Assembly: GCA_023257055.1 (NCBI GenBank)
Contig: JALRDG010000095.1
Coordinates: forward strand, 1-10,342
Source: Candidatus Saccharimonadia bacterium
Lineage (GTDB): Bacteria > Patescibacteriota > Saccharimonadia > Saccharimonadales > Saccharimonadaceae
Length of the DNA: 10,342 nt
Direction: 5' to 3'
Below the pieces are notes generated by a model. It ran no database searches. It was given only the letters and a program-made list of their open reading frames with translations, and had not been told where the DNA came from. The position numbers and the translations under genes were made by a program. Positions 1 through 5,267 of this stretch are shown here, in pieces (position 1 is the first letter of the stretch; each line of letters opens with the position of its first letter).

Positions 1-1
1 C

Positions 2-595
2 GTCTTTGAAGAGGGTGATTTGCAGTATACGTCTGTATTGCCGGTCGGCGGGGTGAATATCACCAATGACTTGGCAATTGGCCTGCAGACCGACCCTGAA
101 ATAGCAGAAAAGGTGAAAATCGCACACGCGACGGCTGGTCCGCGCGAACATGACGAAACAGTCAGCGTGAAGCACGAAAAAGAGACGTATTCGTTTGAAA
201 CGTCGACGATTGATGAAATAGTGCAGGCACGATTAGAAGAGATTTTCGAATCTGTAGCCCGAGAACTGAAGAAGGCTGGTCGCGCTGGCCAGTTGCCAAG
301 CGGTGTCGTTCTGACCGGTGGCACGGCTGCGCTGAAGCATGTCGCTGATTATGCCAAGAAAGAACTTGGACTGGCGGCAAAAATTGGCAAACCAAAGGGG
401 TATGGCGGCGTAGCGGATGCAGTCGAAAGCCCTGCGTATGCAACCGCGATTGGTCTTATGCTGATTGACGTGACGGCTAATGTCCATCATGGTGCGCACG
501 GCAGTGGATTCCACAAGGGTGCTGAAAAAGGCGCCAAGGCTATCAAGCAGGCTGGCGGTATGGTTCAGAAAATAACCGGATGGTTTAAGCCGTAA
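2..595 (+). CDS. ftsA: FtsA cell-division protein, C-terminal part (5' end outside window)
   Basis: Actin-like ATPase that tethers FtsZ to the membrane and recruits divisome proteins. The reading frame is open from base 2, so the gene starts upstream; TTG at 20 is an internal Leu codon, not a start. The visible part opens with the motif YTSVLPVGGVNITNDLAIGL, typical of the FtsA/MreB-like nucleotide-binding fold. Later comes the conserved second-subdomain block LTGGTAALKHVADYA, followed by an Ala-rich stretch ending SPAYATAIGLML, as in FtsA. The protein ends in a short amphipathic segment (MVQKITGWFKP) after a Gly/His/Lys-rich linker. This matches the C-terminal membrane-targeting helix that FtsA uses. 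ftsZ follows after 74 bases, the usual ftsA-ftsZ order. Assignment is secure from sequence motifs plus context. Confidence 0.95.
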   Translation, partial: VFEEGDLQYTSVLPVGGVNITNDLAIGLQTDPEIAEKVKIAHATAGPREHDETVSVKHEKETYSFETSTIDEIVQARLEEIFESVARELKKAGRAGQLPSGVVLTGGTAALKHVADYAKKELGLAAKIGKPKGYGGVADAVESPAYATAIGLMLIDVTANVHHGAHGSGFHKGAEKGAKAIKQAGGMVQKITGWFKP

Positions 596-601
596 AACCT
601 A

Positions 602-630
602 GGCACCCCAAGGGTGTTGTAGTGTATACT
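602..630 (+). promoter_or_regulatory. Hairpin and possible -10 element ahead of ftsZ
   Basis: The ftsA-ftsZ gap holds a small inverted repeat, CACCC (604-608) and GGGTG (612-616), with a CAA loop. Two G.U pairs can extend it to 7 bp. It has no downstream T run, so it is not a convincing terminator. TATACT at 625-630 resembles a sigma-70 -10 box, but I see no good -35 at 16-18 bp upstream. It may give ftsZ extra transcription beyond readthrough from ftsA; this is a weak call. Confidence 0.25.
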
Positions 631-669
631 AGAAATAAGTAGAGGAAAACTAGGGGAGATAAGGGACGC

Positions 670-1866
670 ATGCCTGAAATAAAACCAAGTGACATACAAA
701 CGTTCGCAAGCATCAAGGTTGTTGGTGTTGGCGGCGCTGGTGGCAGCGCGGTAAATCGCATGAAGGACGCCGGGCTTAACGGTGTGCAGTTCATTGCCAT
801 GAATACCGATGCGCAGGCGCTCCATAATTCTAAGGCTGATATCAAGATTCATCTTGGGCATTCGACGACCGGCGGGCTTGGCGCTGGTGCCGATCCAACC
901 GTTGGTGAACAGGCGGCAAACGAATCACGCGATGAAATCCGTGACGCCCTTGAGGGCGCTGATATGGTATTTGTCACGATTGGTGCCGGCGGTGGTACCG
1001 GAAGTGGTGCCGGACATGTCGTGGCTGAAGTGGCTCGTGAGCTTAATATTCTTGTCGTTGGCGTCGCGACGAAACCGTTTAGCTTTGAAGGTGAAAAGCG
1101 CCGTTCAAACGCCGACTGGGCAATTACACACCTTGGTCGACAAGTAGATACCTTGATTACCATCCCAAATGATCGCTTGCTTCAAACGATTGATCGCCGC
1201 ACGCCGCTTCTTGAGACTTTCAAGATTGCCGATGATGTACTTCGTCAGGGTGTGCAGGGAATTTCAGAGCTTATTACCGAACACGGACTCATTAACTTGG
1301 ACTTCGCCGACGTGAAGGCAATCATGAGTAATGCCGGCTCTGCACTGATGGGAATTGGCCGCGCTAGCGGTGAGGACCGTGCGACACAGGCAGCCCAGCA
1401 GGCAATCGAATCACCGCTGATTGAGGTGTCAATTGACGGAGCCAAGGGTGTACTCTTTAACGTGACTGGTGGCTATGACATGAGCATGGCTGAAATTCAA
1501 GAAGCTGCCGAAATCATTACCAGTGCCGTTTCACCGGATGCAAATATTATCTTCGGTGCAACTTTGAAGCCTGAATTGGAAGACGAATTGATCATTACGG
1601 TAATTGCCACCGGCTTTGATGCGGAGTACTACCACCAACAGGAAGTGACGCTTGACGGTCATCAACCGGTCGCTACTACGTCAGAGGTGAGTGACGAAGA
1701 GGTACGTACGATTGATCTTGAGCTCGACAGTAAGAATGATCCAGCCGCAGACTTCACGAGTGAAGAAACGCACGACATCTGGGGGTCTCAAACGCCAGTT
1801 GAAGAGGATGATGAGCAAGATATGCCAGCGTTCCTTCGCCGTCGTAAGAAGAACAAGGACGAATAA
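670..1866 (+). CDS. ftsZ: FtsZ cell-division GTPase
   Basis: Tubulin-homologous GTPase that polymerises into the cytokinetic Z ring. At 398 residues it has the usual length. The N-terminal nucleotide-binding region starts IKVVGVGGAGGSAVNRM (residues 15-31). The tubulin signature GGGTGSG lies at 107-113. The T7 synergy loop NLDFADVK (209-216) supplies the catalytic Asp residues for the neighbouring subunit's GTP. After about residue 320 comes an acidic variable linker. The conserved C-terminal tail DMPAFLRRR is the binding site for FtsA and other partners, and is followed by a basic-acidic end. The ATG at 670 is preceded by purine-rich GGGGAG and AAGGGA. The ATP-cone gene starts 3 bases after the stop, so co-transcription is likely. 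All key motifs are intact and the call is secure. Confidence 0.98.
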   Translation: MPEIKPSDIQTFASIKVVGVGGAGGSAVNRMKDAGLNGVQFIAMNTDAQALHNSKADIKIHLGHSTTGGLGAGADPTVGEQAANESRDEIRDALEGADMVFVTIGAGGGTGSGAGHVVAEVARELNILVVGVATKPFSFEGEKRRSNADWAITHLGRQVDTLITIPNDRLLQTIDRRTPLLETFKIADDVLRQGVQGISELITEHGLINLDFADVKAIMSNAGSALMGIGRASGEDRATQAAQQAIESPLIEVSIDGAKGVLFNVTGGYDMSMAEIQEAAEIITSAVSPDANIIFGATLKPELEDELIITVIATGFDAEYYHQQEVTLDGHQPVATTSEVSDEEVRTIDLELDSKNDPAADFTSEETHDIWGSQTPVEEDDEQDMPAFLRRRKKNKDE

Positions 1867-1869
1867 ATC

Positions 1870-2322
1870 ATGAGTACGCCGATAAAAATTGGCGACAGCC
1901 GTGTCATTGAATCACGCGAAGTTGGCGACGGTGTTTCGATTCGCCGCCGCCGCGAAGCTCCTGATGGCCGTCGCTTTACGACATACGAGCGAATCGAAAA
2001 GCCGAACCTCGTTGTCATAAAGAAAAACGGCGGCCGCGAACTGTTCGATCGTGACAAACTTTCTAATGCTATCAAGCAATCGGTTGGAAAGTTCTTTACG
2101 ACAGAAGTGGAAATCGAAAAAATCATTACCGCTGTTGAAGATGACCTCTATGGGCTTAACGAGACCGAAATTAGCTCGCGAAATATCGGCGATGCCGTAC
2201 TCGACCACCTTGCGACAACCAATGAAGTTGCCTACGTGCGGTTCGCAAGCGTCTACTACGAATTCAAGACGCTTGATGAGTTTGAAAATATTCTAGCGCA
2301 ACGTCGTACAAAAGAGAAGTAG
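1870..2322 (+). CDS. NrdR-like ATP-cone regulator lacking zinc-ribbon cysteines
   Basis: NrdR is a nucleotide-sensing repressor of ribonucleotide reductase genes, built of an N-terminal zinc ribbon that binds NrdR boxes and a C-terminal ATP-cone. This 150-residue protein has the right length and both blocks. The N-terminal part keeps DSRVIESR (about 9-16), SIRRRREAPDGRRFTTYER (about 23-41) and other family residues. The ATP-cone (about 45-135) starts VVIKKNGGRELFDRDKL and ends with the typical AYVRFASVYYEF. The four zinc-binding cysteines of the family (usual pattern CPxC and CxxC) are all replaced, and the whole protein has no cysteine. By homology it should still sense ATP/dATP and perhaps bind DNA without zinc, but neither is shown. 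SD-like AAGGA lies inside the end of ftsZ. It sits between ftsZ and a redox pair in one operon. Confidence 0.85.
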   Translation: MSTPIKIGDSRVIESREVGDGVSIRRRREAPDGRRFTTYERIEKPNLVVIKKNGGRELFDRDKLSNAIKQSVGKFFTTEVEIEKIITAVEDDLYGLNETEISSRNIGDAVLDHLATTNEVAYVRFASVYYEFKTLDEFENILAQRRTKEK

Positions 2323-2323
2323 T

Positions 2324-2584
2324 ATGCGAGTTCTAGTTGTCTACAAACAAGAAAGTGATCATGCTCGCGAAGTATTTGATTACTTGAATGATTTTGAGCG
2401 GCAGACAGGGAAGACGATTGAAGAAATCGATCCTGATACGCGGGATGGCGCACAGTTTTGCCGTGTGTATGATGTCGTCGAGTATCCGTCAATACTAGCA
2501 TTAAGTGACGATGGTGTGCTACAGCACTTTTGGCGAGGGCGACCATTACCAACAATGAGCGAGGTAAGTTATTATGTTCAGTAA
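2324..2584 (+). CDS. Small thioredoxin-fold-like protein without CxxC
   Basis: An 86-residue cytosolic protein with no signal peptide or membrane segment. The layout suggests a minimal thioredoxin/glutaredoxin fold: a first strand MRVLVVYK, a helix (about 12-27), a second strand ending IEEIDPD, then YDVVEYPSILAL with a probable cis-Pro at Pro55. The last part is a hairpin, SDDGVLQHFWRGRP, and a final helix. The place where active thioredoxins carry CxxC reads KQES, so it is probably not a disulfide reductase. The only cysteine is Cys46. It begins 1 base after the NrdR-like stop and overlaps the VKOR start by 11 bases, so translational coupling is likely. A role as partner of VKOR or as a binding module is inference. 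The fold call rests on pattern and context only. Confidence 0.6.
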   Translation: MRVLVVYKQESDHAREVFDYLNDFERQTGKTIEEIDPDTRDGAQFCRVYDVVEYPSILALSDDGVLQHFWRGRPLPTMSEVSYYVQ

Positions 2585-3197
2585 GTTTTTTGGTGTAAAA
2601 AAAGAACCGACAAAGCAGTATCGTGGCGTTTTCGGCACGCTTCTCGCATTTGGTATCTTGGGCCTGCTGGCGAGCTTTGTCTTAACGGTTGAGAAATTCC
2701 ACCTGCTTGAAAACCCCGACGCGACACTTACGTGTAGTTTTAATCTGGTCTTAAACTGTTCGACTGTTATGCAGAGCTGGCAGTCGGAAGTATTTGGTTT
2801 TCCGAATATGTTGATTGGTCTGATGGCGTACTCGGTAGTTATTACCTTGGCGGTACTGGGCCTAGCGGGTGTGCGGCTTCCTCGGAGAATCCTCATTGCC
2901 GCCAATGTATGTTTCTTATTAGGTGCAATTTTCGCCTACTGGCTCTTTTTTAATAGCTTGTATGTCATTCAGGTGCTATGTCCATGGTGCCTGATCGTAA
3001 CCTTTGCGACGACAATCCTTCTCGAAGTACTGACGTACTATAATTTGCGTGAAAATACATTCGGCTTTTCAAAAGGATGGAACAAGAAGATCCAGAAATT
3101 CCTCGATAGTGGCTACGACAAGCTCATCGTTGCGAGCTGGATTGTCATACTTATTGCACTGGTATTCATCAAATTCGGCGAAGCACTGTTCGTATAG
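2574..3197 (+). CDS. Vitamin K epoxide reductase (VKOR) family membrane oxidoreductase
   Basis: Bacterial VKOR proteins replace DsbB: they reoxidise a periplasmic or extracellular thiol oxidase and pass electrons to a quinone. This 207-residue protein has about five hydrophobic segments (roughly 19-40, 78-98, 105-126, 128-155, 184-205). The active-site pair is CPWC (Cys136, Cys139), in the fourth segment. The loop pair that shuttles electrons is Cys54 and Cys62, the latter in LNCSTV. After Gln70 the motif FGFPNMLIG fits the family. Many bacterial VKORs carry a fused thioredoxin domain; this one does not, and no DsbA-like gene is in view, so the partner oxidase must be elsewhere. The start ATG at 2574 lies inside the preceding gene. 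The secreted proteins downstream hold even numbers of cysteines and are plausible clients. Confidence 0.9.
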   Translation: MFSKFFGVKKEPTKQYRGVFGTLLAFGILGLLASFVLTVEKFHLLENPDATLTCSFNLVLNCSTVMQSWQSEVFGFPNMLIGLMAYSVVITLAVLGLAGVRLPRRILIAANVCFLLGAIFAYWLFFNSLYVIQVLCPWCLIVTFATTILLEVLTYYNLRENTFGFSKGWNKKIQKFLDSGYDKLIVASWIVILIALVFIKFGEALFV

Positions 3198-3260
3198 CTG
3201 GTTTCAGCTGCTAGCGACACGATGGCGTATGCCGTGAAAAGTATTCCATTGTATTTAGTA

Positions 3261-3310
3261 CAACTTTCTACCTGCAAAAGTTGACAGTATATTTATGCTT
3301 ATGCTACGCT
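3261..3310 (+). promoter_or_regulatory. Extended -10 promoter of the surface cluster, with inverted repeat over the -35
   Basis: Perfect -35 TTGACA at 3281-3286, 18-base spacer, and -10 TACGCT at 3305-3310 preceded by TGC (extended -10, 3302-3304). A 7-base inverted repeat, CAACTTT (3261-3267) and AAAGTTG (3277-3283), overlaps the -35 and could be an operator. Predicted transcription starts near 3317, upstream of the ATG at 3357. Confidence 0.75.
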
Positions 3311-3356
3311 CGTGGAAGACAAGTGTTTAAATAACATAAAAAGCATGGGGGCAGTC

Positions 3357-3992
3357 ATGAAGGTAGTTAGACAAAGGGTAGCGACAAGTCTTATGGTAAG
3401 TGCAGTAGTACTTGCTGTGAGTGCACCGGTCGCACATGCCGCACTAACGGCAAATTCGCAGTTACAGCAGCAAATCAATCCGGGTGTTCTTAGTACTGAT
3501 GTGCGGAATGGCTCAAATGCTGTCGTCGCCTCGCCAGCCTTTGCAATGAGCGCTGCGACAGTATCGACCAGCACGCAGACAGTAACGGGTACTTTTGGTA
3601 CTTCTACGCAGCGTATTTCCGTTGATAACCCTGGTGGAGCAAATGGCGGGTGGAACCTTACTCTTAACGCAACCACACCAGGGACCGGTAACTGGACAAA
3701 TGGTACGAATACATACCCGTATAATGGCACGTCTTCAACGGGTCAATTGACGGTCGACCCAAGCGTATCGACCTTGACAGGTGTTGTGGGCTCAACCGCC
3801 ACTGGCTTTACTAAGGGGTCACAGGCTACTTTTACGGGCTCGACCCCAATTACGCTACTGTCGGCCGCTGCAGGTACGGATGACGTATGGAACGGCTATC
3901 TGACAGGTATTGGTATGAGTCAGATTATTCCAGCAGGCCAGCCATCAGGCGCATATACGCTTGATCTCACACAAACAGTCGCAGCTATCTAA
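3357..3992 (+). CDS. Secreted WxL-like surface protein
   Basis: A 211-residue exported protein. The signal peptide begins MKVVRQRVATSL, has a Val/Ala-rich core and a likely cut after AHA (residue 28). The mature part is rich in Ser, Thr, Gly and Asn, has no cysteine and should be all beta. It carries WNL (99-101), which fits the first WxL motif. Its end, IPAGQPSGAYTLDLTQTV (from about 191), parallels the end of WxL domains, where the family usually has YxxxLTWxL; here the second Trp is replaced. WxL domains bind peptidoglycan non-covalently. A GTG at 3312 is in frame, but it lies within two bases of the -10 and upstream of the predicted transcription start, so ATG 3357 with GGGGG at 3347-3351 is chosen. 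The family call is remote similarity, moderately sure. Confidence 0.7.
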   Translation: MKVVRQRVATSLMVSAVVLAVSAPVAHAALTANSQLQQQINPGVLSTDVRNGSNAVVASPAFAMSAATVSTSTQTVTGTFGTSTQRISVDNPGGANGGWNLTLNATTPGTGNWTNGTNTYPYNGTSSTGQLTVDPSVSTLTGVVGSTATGFTKGSQATFTGSTPITLLSAAAGTDDVWNGYLTGIGMSQIIPAGQPSGAYTLDLTQTVAAI

Positions 3993-4089
3993 CATCTTAT
4001 CAATCGCGGCTCGAGTGGCTACGCAAATACACGATAGATATACATAGGAATGGTCCGTGTAGCTATCGGAGGACAAAGGGGAGAGTGTA
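3993..4089 (+). other. Intergenic gap between WxL-like and DUF916-like genes
   Basis: It holds an imperfect inverted repeat, TATCAATCG (3998-4006) and CGATAGATA (4032-4040), with one central mismatch and a 25-base loop, then the strong SD of the next gene. There is no T run and no convincing promoter. It may be an mRNA spacing or stability element within the operon, but this is weakly supported. Confidence 0.25.
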
Positions 4090-5226
4090 ATGATCCGATC
4101 AATCGGTCTTGGTGTCATAGTAAGTGGGTTAATAGTTATCGGATCTGCCGTTGGCGTGGCGGCACAGTCTGGTGGAATTGGTGGGCGTCCTGCGAATCCT
4201 GATCCTGACAACCCTCGCTCCCAGTCTATTTTCATCTATACGCTCAATAAAGGCGAGGCGACGTCTGATCAGGTGCGAATTAGTAATAATACGGCCAAGC
4301 GACAGACGATTGAACTCCTTGCAGTAGACGGTATCATTACGAATACCGGTGCATATACCTGCAAACAGAATAGTGAGGAAAAGACGGGGCTAGGCGCGAC
4401 GATTGCTCTGGCGCGGACTGAGGTTACCCTGGAGCCAAACACAAACGAGAAGGTTGATTTTACTGTTACGATGCCAGTCAATGCGGACGTTGGTGAGCAT
4501 AACGCCTGTATTGTTTTCCAGTCACGGCAAGACGAGGGGGAGGTACAGGGTAATGTACGTATCCGCACGCGACAAGCTATCCGAGTCGTCGCTACGGTAC
4601 CTGGCGATCTGAAGCGATCTATCACGATTACCGACTTTGCGGTCGTTCGAAAGGATAGCAAAGAGACATTAAGTGCCAGCCTTCAAAATACTGGAAACGT
4701 CTCTGCCGATGTTGATACAAAAGTATATCTGAAAGATATGTTCGGTCGTGCGCTATTTGAAGATGGCGGTCAATACCCCGTACTGTCTGATCAAAAACTT
4801 GAACTTTCATTTGTTAATACAAAACGTCCGTTTTTCGGTGGATGGTATACCGCCAGCATGACAGTCTCGTACGATAAGCGGGCTGGAGTGTTTGGTATAG
4901 AGGACAAAAAGAATGTTACGACATTAACGGCAGACGAAAAAGTGGTCTTTGTGCCGCCAACGACCGCCGGGTTAGCAACGCTGGTTATTGTTGCTCTATT
5001 GTTAATCGGTGGAGCTGCCGTATGGGTGATGAGTAAAAAGAATCGTCGCTATGAGAATCAAACATGGCAGGCGTATGTAATACAGTCTGGTGATACGATC
5101 GAGTCTATCGCACGCAAACATGAAGTTGATTGGAAGAAGCTTGCGGTACGCAATGATATAAAGGCACCGTACAGTCTGACGCCTGGTAATACATTGAAGG
5201 TGCCACCTGCTGTGGCGAAGAAGTAA
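4090..5226 (+). CDS. DUF916/WxLIP-like surface protein with one membrane helix and C-terminal LysM
   Basis: A 378-residue protein. The signal peptide (about 1-26) ends near VAA. The extracellular part starts IFIYTLNKGEATSDQVRISN and continues with a beta-sandwich pattern through FTVTMPVNADVGEHNACIVF, as in DUF916 (WxL-interacting protein) domains. It is followed by a second beta domain (about 175-270). Cys91 and Cys140 could pair. One hydrophobic helix spans about 293-314, followed by basic SKKNRR. Residues 328-371 form a LysM: YVIQSGDTIESIARKH, then LTPGNTLKVP. The positive-inside rule puts the LysM in the cytoplasm, which is odd for a peptidoglycan-binding fold. Strong SD AAGGGGAG at 4076-4083. 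It lies between two WxL-like genes, as DUF916 genes do in Firmicutes csc clusters. No clear promoter of its own. Confidence 0.8.
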   Translation: MIRSIGLGVIVSGLIVIGSAVGVAAQSGGIGGRPANPDPDNPRSQSIFIYTLNKGEATSDQVRISNNTAKRQTIELLAVDGIITNTGAYTCKQNSEEKTGLGATIALARTEVTLEPNTNEKVDFTVTMPVNADVGEHNACIVFQSRQDEGEVQGNVRIRTRQAIRVVATVPGDLKRSITITDFAVVRKDSKETLSASLQNTGNVSADVDTKVYLKDMFGRALFEDGGQYPVLSDQKLELSFVNTKRPFFGGWYTASMTVSYDKRAGVFGIEDKKNVTTLTADEKVVFVPPTTAGLATLVIVALLLIGGAAVWVMSKKNRRYENQTWQAYVIQSGDTIESIARKHEVDWKKLAVRNDIKAPYSLTPGNTLKVPPAVAKK

Positions 5227-5267
5227 AATAGTAACTAGCTAATAGTGTAGAGGAGGGAGCGGTCTAC

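Noticed and set aside
20..22. TTG at 20 as the start of a short gene
   Set aside because: The frame is open from base 2 and the codons before it (VFEEGD) continue FtsA, so this is an internal Leu.
3195..3208. AGCTG-GTTT-CAGCT hairpin after VKOR as a terminator
   Set aside because: A 5-bp stem with no T run after it. Not a credible intrinsic terminator.
3312..3356. GTG 3312 or ATG 3345 as start of the WxL-like protein
   Set aside because: GTG 3312 lies two bases after the -10 and before the predicted transcription start. ATG 3345 leaves no upstream SD and adds nothing to the signal peptide. ATG 3357 gives a typical K/R-rich signal peptide.
4016..4044. TATACA (4039-4044) as -10 of a separate promoter for the DUF916-like gene
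   Set aside because: No -35-like hexamer at 16-18 bases upstream and no TGn extension. The operon promoter at 3281 is sufficient.
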